A stretch of DNA of 7,294 nucleotides from an uncultured Rhodospirillales bacterium (GCA_903928045.1 CAIYPH010000196.1:1-7294); one strand, 5' to 3'. Shown: positions 1-6,182, numbered from the stretch's first letter. Notes: a model not told the origin generated them from the letters alone. Made by a program: numbers and translations.

Positions 1-21
1 ACAAAAAGAACCCCTTCCCTA
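1..21 (-). repeat. Stop-anchored T-rich repeat, copy A (truncated by window edge)
   Basis: Read on the minus strand, this copy starts with the TAG stop codon of the NAPRTase gene, continues through a purine-rich GGGAAGGGG and ends in GGTTCTTTTTGT at the window edge. The GGTTCTTTTT-GT string is nearly identical to copy B at 4625-4665, with one T fewer. A purine-rich stretch followed by a T-run directly behind a gene suggests a transcription terminator or a small dispersed repeat. The rest of the copy lies outside the window. Confidence 0.5.
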
Positions 22-1173
22 CCCCCCCTTCTTGCGATCCCCATTCCGCCGCAACAGGAACTCCCGCCCGACCTTCACCATCGGCGCGCCATCGTAGGAG
101 ACGATATCGGCGGTCGCGTAGGTTTCGGTCCAGGCATCGGGGATGAAGCTGCCGGTGCCGACCACGTCGATCGGCGCCCGCGCATCGGCCATCACCCGGC
201 ATTTATCGACGCCGAAGCCGGAGCTGGCGACGATGCGCACCTTGGGGAAGCCGGCGGCGTTCAGCGCCTCGCGCATCCGCCAGATCGCCGCGGCCGAAAC
301 GCCGGTGCCGACGAGGTAGCGCAGCTCGGTCTCGCTGCGGTATCGGCGGATGGCGCCCGGCGCGTGGCGCTCCAGCACCGCGTAGCTCTCCGCGGGGTCG
401 AGCCCTTCAAGGAAGCGGCCGCCATGGGTATCGAGCCGCACCGAGAGCCGGCCGGCGGCGGCGAGGTTGGCGAAGCGCTCGCACACATCCAGCCCGTCGC
501 TCACCTCGCGGCCGAAATAATCGACCAGGACGGTGAGCGCCTCCTCGGGGAAGGTCTCGTGGAACATCTCGGCCGCCCGCACGGTGGAGCCGGCATAGCC
601 GATCAGCGCATGCGGCATGGTGCCCCGCCCGGCGCGCTCGCCGAACCAGTGCGCGGTGCCGTCATTGGCGTTGCCGATGAAGCCGCGCGCGCCTTCTCGC
701 CGGGCTGCGGCTGAGCCGACCGAGGCGGCGTAGGCCATCATCTCCTGCATCTCGCCGCCCGCGCAGTGCCGCGCCTCCATGGCGAGGAAGGGGACGGCGG
801 GGAGGGCGAGGGACATCTGGTAGGCGTTATGGGCGGCGACGCAGGCTGGGCCGATTTTTTGCAGCGCGATGGTTTCGAGGTCCGACAGCGCTTCCATGCT
901 GCCGGTGACATAGACCAGCGGCTCGCCGGCGCCGACCCAGGTGCCCTCGGGGTGGGTGACGTCGATATCGAACGCGGTCCCCCGCTCGGCGGCGACTTGA
1001 GCGAGGAAGTCGAGCATCAACCGCGGGGCGGAGATCACCGGCCGGCGGAGGAACACCGCGTAGGTGACGCGCTTGTCGCCGAAGCGCGCGACGACCTGGC
1101 GGGTGCGGTTGAAGTAGCTGTCCGTGCGGGCCGCAATATCGGCGGCGAGCGCGGAAGCCGGCTTCTGGTCCAC
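19..1173 (-). CDS. pncB: Nicotinate phosphoribosyltransferase-family protein
   Basis: This 384-residue protein most resembles nicotinate phosphoribosyltransferases, cytoplasmic enzymes that join nicotinate to PRPP, with ATP use in many members, to make nicotinate mononucleotide for NAD salvage. Visible landmarks are an N-terminal TDSY (17-20), GEPLVYVTG (83-91), GTMPH (184-188), VDYF (217-220), LDTHGGR (248-254), the phosphate-loop-like IVASSGFG (314-321) and DVVGTGS (337-343). Length is close to the shorter family members. The GTG start follows the TAG of the DAHP synthase with no spacing (TAGGTG), and the two frames are the same, so GTG is the first possible codon; the next internal Met is residue 53, beyond conserved sequence. 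No clear Shine-Dalgarno is seen, so translation may depend on coupling to the upstream gene. It ends in TAG at the window-edge repeat. A related phosphoribosyltransferase with a different substrate is possible. Confidence 0.85.
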   Translation of the reverse strand: MDQKPASALAADIAARTDSYFNRTRQVVARFGDKRVTYAVFLRRPVISAPRLMLDFLAQVAAERGTAFDIDVTHPEGTWVGAGEPLVYVTGSMEALSDLETIALQKIGPACVAAHNAYQMSLALPAVPFLAMEARHCAGGEMQEMMAYAASVGSAAARREGARGFIGNANDGTAHWFGERAGRGTMPHALIGYAGSTVRAAEMFHETFPEEALTVLVDYFGREVSDGLDVCERFANLAAAGRLSVRLDTHGGRFLEGLDPAESYAVLERHAPGAIRRYRSETELRYLVGTGVSAAAIWRMREALNAAGFPKVRIVASSGFGVDKCRVMADARAPIDVVGTGSFIPDAWTETYATADIVSYDGAPMVKVGREFLLRRNGDRKKGG

Positions 1174-2169
1174 CTACTCGGCCGCCGCCTGCACCGGCGC
1201 CCGGCGGCGCTTGAGCTCCTCGGCGACGAGGAAGGCGAGTTCGAGCGACTGCTCGGCGTTGAGGCGGGGATCGACGAAGGTCTCGTAGCGCTTGGCGAGG
1301 TCTTCCTCGGTCAACATATGCGCCCCGCCGACGCATTCGGTGACGGGTTGGCCGGTCATCTCGACATGCACACCACCGGCCCAGGAACCCTCGGCGGCGT
1401 GGACGTCGAAGAAGCGGCGCACCTCGGTGAGGATCGCATCGAAGCTGCGGGTCTTGTAGCCGTTCGAGGTGGTGGTGGTGTTCCCGTGCATCGGGTCGCA
1501 CAGCCACACAACCTTGCGCCCGGCGCGCTCGACGGCGCGCAGCAGCGGCGGGAACAGCTTCTCCACCTTGTCGGCGCCCATGCGGACGATGAAGGTGAGG
1601 CGGCCGGCCTCGTTGGCGGGGTTCAGCGTGTCGATGATGCGCAGCAGATCGTCGGGCGTCGAGGTCGGGCCGACTTTCATGCCGAGCGGGTTCTTCACCC
1701 CGCGCAGGAACTCGATATGCGCGCCGTCGGGCTGGCGGGTGCGATCGCCGATCCAGAGGAAATGCGCCGAGCAGGCGTAGGGGTCGTTGGTCAGGCTGTC
1801 GATGCGGGTCAGCGCCTGCTCATAGGGCAGCAGCAGCGCCTCGTGGCTGGTGTAGAAATCGGTCTCGCGGATTTGCGCGGTGGTGTTGGAGTCGATCCCG
1901 CAGGCGGCCATGAAGCGCAAAGTCTCGTCGATGCGGTGGGCGAGATCCTGGTAGCGATCGGCCAGCGGCGAGCGGGCGACGAAGCCGAGGTTCCAGCGAT
2001 GCACCTCGTGCAGGTCGGCATAGCCGCCGGAGGCGAAGGCGCGCAGCAGGTTCAGCGTGCCGGCCGACTGGAAGTAGCCGAATTCCATCCGGTTGGGGTC
2101 CGGGATGCGGGCCTCCGGGGTGAATTCAGGGCCGTTGACGATGTCACCGCGGTAGGAGGGCAGGCTCAC
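1174..2169 (-). CDS. DAHP synthase class II, C-terminal fragment (331 aa from GTG)
   Basis: This fragment follows the internal TAG in the same frame and would start at a GTG four codons after it. It holds the larger part of the barrel: [11 protein letters not shown] (3-13), [10 protein letters not shown] (54-63), [13 protein letters not shown] (105-117), WIGDRTRQ (139-146), KVGPT (165-169), DPMHGNT (225-231, His228), GGVHVE (265-270, Glu270) and VDPRLN (299-304, Asp300). All three remaining metal ligands are present and nothing looks eroded. It ends with a short Ala-rich tail and TAG directly abutting the NAPRTase start. Whether it is made separately depends on the weak restart site at 2167-2177. 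Otherwise it is the untranslated remainder of a broken gene. Confidence 0.55.
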   Translation of the reverse strand: MSLPSYRGDIVNGPEFTPEARIPDPNRMEFGYFQSAGTLNLLRAFASGGYADLHEVHRWNLGFVARSPLADRYQDLAHRIDETLRFMAACGIDSNTTAQIRETDFYTSHEALLLPYEQALTRIDSLTNDPYACSAHFLWIGDRTRQPDGAHIEFLRGVKNPLGMKVGPTSTPDDLLRIIDTLNPANEAGRLTFIVRMGADKVEKLFPPLLRAVERAGRKVVWLCDPMHGNTTTTSNGYKTRSFDAILTEVRRFFDVHAAEGSWAGGVHVEMTGQPVTECVGGAHMLTEEDLAKRYETFVDPRLNAEQSLELAFLVAEELKRRRAPVQAAAE

Positions 2170-2177
2170 ATCGCCCT
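2167..2177 (-). promoter_or_regulatory. Possible translation restart site (AGGG + GTG)
   Basis: On the minus strand AGGG (2174-2177) lies four bases before GTG (2167-2169), a short but usable Shine-Dalgarno spacing. It sits a few bases after the internal TAG at 2179-2181, so terminating ribosomes could reinitiate and make the C-terminal part. An overlapping out-of-frame ATG followed at once by TGA could compete. Chance occurrence is quite possible in DNA this G-rich. Confidence 0.25.
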
Positions 2178-2178
2178 G

Positions 2179-2547
2179 CTATTCCATGACCGACGAGCGC
2201 GGCTTGGCGAACTGGCCGGCCATGCGGCCGATCTTCACCACCGGCATCGAGGCGCCGAAGGTCAGCACGACCGACATCTGCAACAGCACGCGGAAGGTGT
2301 CGCGGATGATGTTGGCGGTGAAGTCCTGGAAGCTCTCGGCGCAGTCGCCGCCTTGCAGCACGATCGCTTTCCCCTCGGCCACCTGGGCCAGCGCGGCCTT
2401 CAAGCGGCGGGCTTCGCCGGCGAACACCAAAGGCGGATATGCCCGCAGCTTGCCCTCCATCTCCGCGAGTTTCGCGGCGTCCGGATAGGTCGGCTGCTGC
2501 TTCGCTTCGCGGCCGCGCCAGGAATCGAGGGACCAGTTGGTGGCCAT
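2179..2547 (-). CDS. DAHP synthase class II, N-terminal fragment (122 aa)
   Basis: This is the translatable part before the internal TAG. It starts with the family-typical NWSLDSWR (4-11) and YPD (21-23). It carries QGGDCAESF (65-73), whose Cys69 matches the metal-binding cysteine, and AGQFAKPRS (110-118), whose Arg117 lies in the substrate-binding KPRS motif. On its own it lacks the His, Glu and Asp metal ligands and most of the TIM barrel, so it should not be active alone. The last residues before the stop are SVME, which sit in a variable linker in homologues. Confidence 0.6.
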   Translation of the reverse strand: MATNWSLDSWRGREAKQQPTYPDAAKLAEMEGKLRAYPPLVFAGEARRLKAALAQVAEGKAIVLQGGDCAESFQDFTANIIRDTFRVLLQMSVVLTFGASMPVVKIGRMAGQFAKPRSSVME

Positions 2548-2662
2548 GTGTTTCGCTCCAAGTTCCCTTGCACATTCCCCGGCCAGGCGGCCGTGGCGGC
2601 AAGTCGGCGCACTATTCGCCGAAATCCCGGCTTTTGGCTACTGCGCCACACGCAACCAGGGA

Positions 2663-2693
2663 TTGAGCCCGGCGCGCCATTCCCCGCTATGCT
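2663..2693 (+). promoter_or_regulatory. Weak sigma-70-like promoter candidate for the aldo/keto reductase
   Basis: TTGAGC (2663-2668) and TATGCT (2688-2693) resemble -35 and -10 boxes with a 19-base spacer, slightly longer than ideal, upstream of the reductase. The surrounding 2548-2722 stretch separates divergent genes and should hold promoters for both. For the DAHP synthase side I see no convincing boxes, only a small hairpin (CGGCC at 2580-2584 with GGCCG at 2589-2593) in its probable leader. No riboswitch or leader peptide was recognised. Confidence 0.25.
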
Positions 2694-2710
2694 CGCGGCC
2701 TCACTTGATT

Positions 2711-2715
2711 AAGGA
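2711..2715 (+). promoter_or_regulatory. Ribosome binding site of the aldo/keto reductase
   Basis: AAGGA lies seven bases before the ATG at 2723. It decides the start, because the same frame is open far upstream (to 2537) without homology, and the protein family begins exactly at this Met. Confidence 0.7.
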
Positions 2716-2722
2716 CCCGGCC

Positions 2723-3703
2723 ATGCTCCCCCATCGCACGCTCGGCAGCTCGGGCCCGTCGGTTTCCGCCGTCGGGCTTGGCTGCATGTCGCTCTCCGGC
2801 GTCTACGGCGCCGCCGATGACGCGGAGTCCATCCGCCTCATCCACCACGCCATCGATATCGGCGCCGACCATCTCGACAGTTCCGACATGTATGGCTGGG
2901 GCCATAATGAGAGTGTGATCGGCCAGGCGCTGAAGGGGCGGCGGGAGCGGGTGGTGCTGGCGACCAAATTCGGCCAGATCCGCCGCGACGGCCAGCCCAA
3001 CGGCGTGAACGGCCACCCCGACTACGTGATCGCCGCTTGCGAGGCCTCGCTCCAGCGCCTCGGCGTCGAGCATATCGACCTTTATTATCAGCACCGGGTC
3101 GACCCCTCGGTGCCGATCGAGGAGACCGTCGGCGCGATGGCGAAGCTGGTGGCGCAGGGGAAGGTGCGCCACCTCGGGCTTTCGGAGGCGGCACCCGAGA
3201 CCATCCGCCGCGCCCATGCGACCCACCCGATCGCGGCGGTGCAGACCGAATACTCCCTGCTGTACCGCGAGGAGGCCGAGGCTAGCCGGGCGGTGACGCG
3301 GGGGCTCGGCATCGGCTTCGTCGCCTATTCCCCGCTCGGCCGCGGCTTTCTGACCGGCGCGCTGCAGAGCTTCGCCGATATCGATGGACGGCGGGCGGCG
3401 CATCCGCGGTTCCAGGAGGCGAATTTCGCCGCCAATCGCGCGCTGGTGGGCAAGATCGAGGCGATGGCGGCGGCGCGGGGCTGCACGCCGGCGCAGCTCA
3501 CCTTGGCCTGGGTGCTGGCCCAGGGGCCCGACGTGGTGGCGATCCCCGGCACCCGCTCGGCCGCGCGGCTTGACGAGAATATCGGGGCGCTGGCGCTCAG
3601 CCTCACGGCCGATGAGGTGGCGGCCATGTCGGCGGCGATTCCCAAGGGGGCGGCGGCGGGCACGCGCTATCCGGCGGGGGCGATGGGGGCGGTGCAGATT
3701 TAG
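2723..3703 (+). CDS. Aldo/keto reductase, NADP-dependent
   Basis: This 326-residue cytosolic oxidoreductase is predicted to reduce aldehydes or ketones with NADPH. It has the usual family length and reads through without defects. The N-terminal [18 protein letters not shown] (5-22) is the standard opening strand pair. The catalytic tetrad is visible as Asp52 and Tyr57 in LDSSDMYG (51-58), Lys82 in ATKFG (80-84) and His124 in YYQHRVDP (121-128). [11 protein letters not shown] (202-212) and the C-terminal [17 protein letters not shown] (274-290) are cofactor-binding segments. The pattern fits the YakC/AKR13-like group rather than the potassium-channel beta-like group; substrate cannot be told from sequence. 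It is divergent from the DAHP synthase locus and convergent with the unknown gene at 3766, so it is probably transcribed alone. It ends in TAG. Confidence 0.95.
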   Translation: MLPHRTLGSSGPSVSAVGLGCMSLSGVYGAADDAESIRLIHHAIDIGADHLDSSDMYGWGHNESVIGQALKGRRERVVLATKFGQIRRDGQPNGVNGHPDYVIAACEASLQRLGVEHIDLYYQHRVDPSVPIEETVGAMAKLVAQGKVRHLGLSEAAPETIRRAHATHPIAAVQTEYSLLYREEAEASRAVTRGLGIGFVAYSPLGRGFLTGALQSFADIDGRRAAHPRFQEANFAANRALVGKIEAMAAARGCTPAQLTLAWVLAQGPDVVAIPGTRSAARLDENIGALALSLTADEVAAMSAAIPKGAAAGTRYPAGAMGAVQI

Positions 3704-3715
3704 GCATCGGTGCTG

Positions 3716-3743
3716 GTTGTTGTTTTGATATAGAAACAATAAC
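3716..3743 (+). terminator. AT-rich hairpin after the aldo/keto reductase
   Basis: GTTGTTGTTT (3716-3725) pairs with AAACAATAAC (3734-3743), leaving an 8-base loop; all ten positions pair if one G-U is allowed. It begins 12 bases after the reductase stop, in the narrow gap between two converging genes, and is strikingly AT-rich in a GC-rich setting. There is no T-run behind it, so it is not a classic intrinsic terminator. A stabilising 3' end or simple convergence point is also possible. Confidence 0.35.
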
Positions 3744-3752
3744 GGCGTGACG

Positions 3753-3766
3753 GGGCGCTTGCGCCC
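3753..3766. repeat. GC-rich inverted repeat overlapping the stop codon of the unknown gene
   Basis: GGGCGC (3753-3758) and GCGCCC (3761-3766) form a perfect 6-base inverted repeat with a 2-base centre. On the minus strand it begins at the last base of the TAG of the gene ending at 3766. It may act with the AT-rich hairpin at 3716-3743 as a bidirectional transcription end. No T-run follows on either strand. Confidence 0.3.
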
Positions 3767-4365
3767 TAGTCGCGCGGTAATCGGCGGGGGAGGAGTTTCA
3801 TCGGTTTCCCCTCGGAGTTGGGGTACCAGAGGATGGCCTCGCGCTGTTTGCGGGTGAGGCGCCGCGACTTGGCGGGGCGGGGTTTGCGGGGGCGGCGCTT
3901 GAGGGCGGGGATCGCGGGGGTGGTGATGCCGAGCATGCGGCAGAGCGGGCGCAGGAGGCGCTGGGCCTGGGGGATTTGCGCGAGGAGTTGCGCGGTTTCC
4001 GGGCGTTCGAAGAGGGTGCGGAGCGCGGAGGCGGACCAGACGGCGCGGACGCCGACCTCCTGGGTGACCCAGGCTTTGCGCTGGGGCAGGCGCAGGCGGG
4101 GGTTGGCGCGCGGCTTTTCCGGGGTGGTGCGCTTGGCGCGCTTGCGGGGCGGCGTGAGGGTGCCGGCTTCGTGGCGCTCGACCAAGCGGGCGAAGCGGAG
4201 GAAGATGCGCTGGAGGTAGGATTGGAAGGGGATGATGAGGGGGGTGCGCGGATGCGCCGGGCTGGGGACGTAGAAAGCCTCGGCGAGCGCCAGCAAGATG
4301 GCGCGCAACGCCGCCGCGATTTTCGCGGGGGCGAAAGGCTCGGAGGCGAGGAGGTCGAAAAACAT
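3766..4365 (-). CDS. Basic protein of unknown function (199 aa)
   Basis: I do not recognise this protein. Residues 13-31 (from PAKIAAALRA) form a hydrophobic or amphipathic helix, too charged at its start for a clear signal peptide. A Pro-rich turn follows (VPSPAHPRTPLIIPF, 33-47), then a helix with alternating charges (48-66). Residues 72-96 are a very basic Pro/Arg/Lys linker. Residues 113-146 look helical and end in LLRPLCRMLGI (137-147), and the tail (155-199) is again strongly Arg/Lys/Pro-rich with WYPNSEGKP (180-188). The two basic stretches suggest contact with nucleic acid or another acidic partner, but this is only inference. It is a credible gene because it has its own start region, an ordered protein-like hydrophobic pattern and clean intergenic borders. 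The ATG has no Shine-Dalgarno and lies next to a -10-like box. A competing long open frame on the same strand (to 4570) shows only low-complexity Pro/Arg. Confidence 0.6.
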   Translation of the reverse strand: MFFDLLASEPFAPAKIAAALRAILLALAEAFYVPSPAHPRTPLIIPFQSYLQRIFLRFARLVERHEAGTLTPPRKRAKRTTPEKPRANPRLRLPQRKAWVTQEVGVRAVWSASALRTLFERPETAQLLAQIPQAQRLLRPLCRMLGITTPAIPALKRRPRKPRPAKSRRLTRKQREAILWYPNSEGKPMKLLPRRLPRD

Positions 4366-4371
4366 ATAGGG

Positions 4372-4400
4372 TGTATAAAATAACTATCGGCGGCATGCAA
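4372..4400 (-). promoter_or_regulatory. Possible promoter giving a leaderless transcript for the unknown gene
   Basis: On the minus strand, TTGCAT (4395-4400) and TATACA (4372-4377) are spaced by 17 bases. A start site seven bases beyond the -10 box would fall on the A of the ATG at 4365. The bases before that ATG (ACACCCTAT) contain no Shine-Dalgarno, which fits a leaderless message. The -35 match is only partial (TTG), so the call is tentative. Confidence 0.35.
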
Positions 4401-4546
4401 GGGAAATTTGCGTGAGCGTGTGATATTTTTCTAGGGCTGGTGGGCGGCAAGCCGGGGCGATCGGGCGGGCGCGAGCACCAGCTTCGGCGCGGGGATACGG
4501 TTCTGGGGGGTGTCGTTTCGCCCAGCCATCCTACGGCTTGCTGCAT

Positions 4547-4571
4547 GGCGCCAGCCATTATTGCTGGCACC
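4547..4571. repeat. Hairpin with GCCAGC arms
   Basis: GCCAGC (4550-4555) and GCTGGC (4563-4568) are perfect inverted arms around CATTATT. Beyond one C/A mismatch the stem can extend by GG (4547-4548) with CC (4570-4571). It lies in the gene-free stretch about 25 bases from the next palindromic element. Confidence 0.4.
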
Positions 4572-4594
4572 CGCGAGGTGCGGAGAGTTGCGAC

Positions 4595-4620
4595 GGCGGA
4601 ATGCGCTTCGCTTTTCCGCC
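4595..4620. repeat. Palindromic intergenic element, GGCGGAA...TTCCGCC
   Basis: GGCGGAA (4595-4601) and TTCCGCC (4614-4620) are perfect 7-base inverted arms, with GCG/CGC (4603-4605/4609-4611) pairing inside. On the minus strand it is preceded by CGTAGG. From memory, hairpins of this form (TAGGGCGGAA followed by AGCGAAGCGC-type centres and TTCCGCC) occur many times between genes in assorted proteobacteria, so this is probably a non-autonomous REP-like repeat. I cannot confirm copy number from one window. Confidence 0.5.
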
Positions 4621-4624
4621 CTAC

Positions 4625-4665
4625 GTTTACTTTTTTACAAAAAAGAACCGCTTGCTTGCTTCCTA
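4625..4665 (-). repeat. Stop-anchored T-rich repeat, copy B, behind the carotenoid oxygenase
   Basis: On the minus strand it begins with the TAG of the carotenoid oxygenase, runs through GAAGCAAGCAAGC and reaches GGTTCTTTTTTGT. The arms CTTTTTT and AAAAAAG (4639-4645 and 4630-4636 on the plus strand) form a 7-base inverted repeat with a 2-base centre. Its T-run of six right after a gene suggests terminator activity, though the stem ahead of the T-run is weak. Copies A and C have the same order: TAG, purine-rich GAAG units, TTC, then a T-run. Confidence 0.6.
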
Positions 4666-6102
4666 CCTCCCGGTCGCCAGCCGGGCGGCGCTGATGTAGG
4701 TGGCGTGGAAGCCGTTGGGGACGCGGCGGGGGAGCAATACGCGGGCGATCGGGCCGCGGCCGAATTCGGTGTCTTCGGCGCGGAAGATTTGCACTTCGGA
4801 GCGCATTTCGCGGGGGAGCCAGACGAAGGCGACGAGGTAGCCGTCGTCTTCGGCGGTGGCGTTGTCGCGCGGGGCGAAGCCGGGTTCGTTGTAGAAGGTG
4901 TGGGGGCCGTCGCTGAAGGCGCGGTAGCCGCCGGTTTCGAGGTTGTATTTCACCAGGCCGGGGAAGCGGGGCTCTTCGTCGCCGCCGAGGGGGAAGACGA
5001 CGTTGTAGGTGTAGCGGTTGCGGCGGCCTTGATAGGCGGTGTTGATGACGGGGAATTCGGTGTTGAGGACGTCATCGATGACCTCCTCGGTGGTGCGGCC
5101 GGTGCGGCGGTTGAAGCGCCAGGACTGGAGGACGAAGTCGCGCTGGCGTTTGTGGATGGTGCGGAGCAGGCGATCGGCGTCGGGGCGGCCGGTGGCGTCG
5201 CGGTGGATGCGGTAGGGGGTGCCGATCATGACGGTGTCGTCGCCTTCGTCCCAGGCGTTGACGACGTGGAGGAGGAAGCCGGGGGAGGCTTCGAACCACT
5301 GGATGTCATTGGCGGCGCCGTGGCGGGGGATGACGGCGAAGCGGGAGGGGACTTCGGGGTGGAAGGCGAGTTTATGGCGGCCTTCGCGCAGCGCCTCCTC
5401 GCCGATGAACAGCGGGAAGTCATGCAGGATGGAGTGGCGGTCGGTGATCGCCATATCGTGCGGCAGGCGGGGGCCCGGGAGGGGGATTTCGGTGCGGGTC
5501 TTCACCTGGCCGTCGGGGCCGACGACGCCGTAGGTCATGTAGGGCGGGGTTTTGCCGTAGTCGAAGAACATCAGCTCGCCGGTGTGTTCGTCGGGGCGGG
5601 AGTGGGCGGAGAGGCGGGTGACGCCGCCGAGCTCGGCCGGGCCGATGGTTTCGAGCGTGTAGGGGTCGACGTGGTAGGGCTGGCCGGAGAGGTACCACAT
5701 GGTGACCAGGCGGCCGTTGTGGAATTTCACGTCGGTGTTGGAGGTGTCCTTCAGCGGCATGTCCGGCCGGTCGGCGCGGGGTTTTTCCTTGAGGCCGGTC
5801 CAGAGGGCGTGGCCGGCTTCGCGTTCCTCGTTGAAGGCCGCGGTGCGGATCCAGCGGTTGCGGTAGGTGACCTGGCCGCGGTCGAAGGTGATGGAGTGGA
5901 GCATGCCGTCGCCGTCATAGGCGTGGTAGCGCCATTCGGGGGCGAATTGGGGGTTGGGCCCGTTGCGGACGTAGATGCCGTTGAAGTCCTTGGGGACTTC
6001 GCCGATGACGGGGAGGTTGGTGGCGACGATTTCGTCGCGCACGGGGGCGTTGTTGCCGCTGAGGGCGGGAATGGCGTGCTCGGGCAGGAAGGGCTGGTCC
6101 AT
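4663..6102 (-). CDS. Carotenoid oxygenase (carotenoid/stilbene cleavage dioxygenase)
   Basis: This 479-residue non-heme iron enzyme is predicted to cleave a carbon-carbon double bond of a carotenoid, apocarotenoid or stilbene with O2. The four iron-binding histidines of the seven-bladed propeller are all visible: His167 in SAHSRPD, His215 in LPHDMAIT, His279 in LLHVVNAWDEGD and His466 in NGFHATYI. Family signatures also include GIYVRNGPNPQF (42-53), the HAYDGDGMLH segment (60-69), NTEFPVIN (347-354) and NEPGFAPR (405-412), the last two with the Glu residues expected to support the iron ligands. Length is normal and the C-terminal His motif shortly precedes the stop, as usual. The ATG at 6102 is preceded by GGGGA with a 7-base spacer; the frame stays open upstream but only as Pro-rich low-complexity sequence. 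It is transcribed away from the M23 genes, and no carotenoid synthesis genes are nearby. Carotenoid and lignostilbene substrates cannot be told apart by reading. Confidence 0.95.
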   Translation of the reverse strand: MDQPFLPEHAIPALSGNNAPVRDEIVATNLPVIGEVPKDFNGIYVRNGPNPQFAPEWRYHAYDGDGMLHSITFDRGQVTYRNRWIRTAAFNEEREAGHALWTGLKEKPRADRPDMPLKDTSNTDVKFHNGRLVTMWYLSGQPYHVDPYTLETIGPAELGGVTRLSAHSRPDEHTGELMFFDYGKTPPYMTYGVVGPDGQVKTRTEIPLPGPRLPHDMAITDRHSILHDFPLFIGEEALREGRHKLAFHPEVPSRFAVIPRHGAANDIQWFEASPGFLLHVVNAWDEGDDTVMIGTPYRIHRDATGRPDADRLLRTIHKRQRDFVLQSWRFNRRTGRTTEEVIDDVLNTEFPVINTAYQGRRNRYTYNVVFPLGGDEEPRFPGLVKYNLETGGYRAFSDGPHTFYNEPGFAPRDNATAEDDGYLVAFVWLPREMRSEVQIFRAEDTEFGRGPIARVLLPRRVPNGFHATYISAARLATGR

Positions 6103-6182
6103 GGTGGTTTCCCCGGGGATTTCGGGGGAGCGTAGCGCAGGGCGCGGTGGCGCGAAACGGGGTTTGCGGCGATGGTGGGGGG
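6103..6182. promoter_or_regulatory. Divergent gap between carotenoid oxygenase and first M23 gene
   Basis: Only about 80 bases separate the two start codons, so promoters for both genes must overlap here or lie inside the neighbouring coding regions. It contains a CCCCGGGG palindrome (6111-6118) overlapping the Shine-Dalgarno of the oxygenase and a G-rich stretch before 6183. I see no convincing -35/-10 pair on either strand. Confidence 0.25.

Larger units (their letters stand above)
1174..2547 (-). pseudogene. aroG: Class II DAHP synthase interrupted by one in-frame TAG
   Basis: Class II 3-deoxy-D-arabino-heptulosonate-7-phosphate synthase condenses phosphoenolpyruvate with erythrose 4-phosphate, the entry step to aromatic amino acids. 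The locus is 458 codons in one frame, a normal length for the family, but codon 123 (2179-2181) is TAG. Counting that codon as a residue, the predicted metal ligands are C69, H354, E396 and D426. The H-E and E-D spacings (42 and 30) equal those of the Mycobacterium tuberculosis enzyme (C87, H369, E411, D441), so no bases appear lost. The ATG start is preceded by GGAG with an 8-base spacer. The break falls just after AGQFAKPRS and before LPSYRGD, which in intact homologues are joined by a short linker of the same length. It could be a recent nonsense mutation, a sequencing error, readthrough, or a two-chain enzyme; the type 'pseudogene' is provisional. The intact frame elsewhere suggests the lesion is young or tolerated. 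Confidence 0.8.
4366..4662. other. Gene-free stretch of about 300 bases made of inverted repeats
   Basis: No credible gene is seen here on either strand. From left to right it holds the AT-rich upstream region of the unknown gene (4366-4435), a spaced inverted repeat (GCTGGTG 4436-4442 with CACCAGC 4476-4482), the hairpin at 4547-4571, the palindromic element at 4595-4620 and the T-rich repeat behind the carotenoid oxygenase. Both flanking genes are on the minus strand, so this is the space between one gene's end and the next gene's start. The density of inverted repeats suggests accumulated small intergenic repeats. Confidence 0.5.

Noticed and set aside
1174..2547. TAG read as pyrrolysine or another amino acid throughout this genome
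   Set aside because: Every gene in the window ends at TAG where its protein family normally ends, so TAG is used as a stop here.
766..2712. Plus-strand open frame of 648 codons opposite the DAHP synthase/NAPRTase
   Set aside because: It is antisense to two clearly homologous genes and its translation is a Gly/Ala/Arg/His/Asp-rich mixture without motifs, the usual mirror effect in GC-rich coding DNA.
2537..2722. Longer N-terminus of the aldo/keto reductase
   Set aside because: The extension lacks homology and overlaps the start of the divergent DAHP synthase; AAGGA before 2723 and the family start fit the shorter form.
2687..4570. Minus-strand open frame of 627 codons across the reductase and the unknown gene
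   Set aside because: It crosses a well supported plus-strand gene and its translation is Pro/Arg/His-rich without domains; the 3766-4365 frame looks much more protein-like.
4366..4662. Insertion sequence remnant or CRISPR array in the gene-free stretch
   Set aside because: There is no transposase fragment, no paired terminal repeats with target duplication, and no regularly spaced direct repeats; only short palindromes are present.
4510..6135. Plus-strand open frame of 541 codons opposite the carotenoid oxygenase
   Set aside because: Val/Gly/Ala/Asp-rich low-complexity translation exactly mirroring the oxygenase; no family features.
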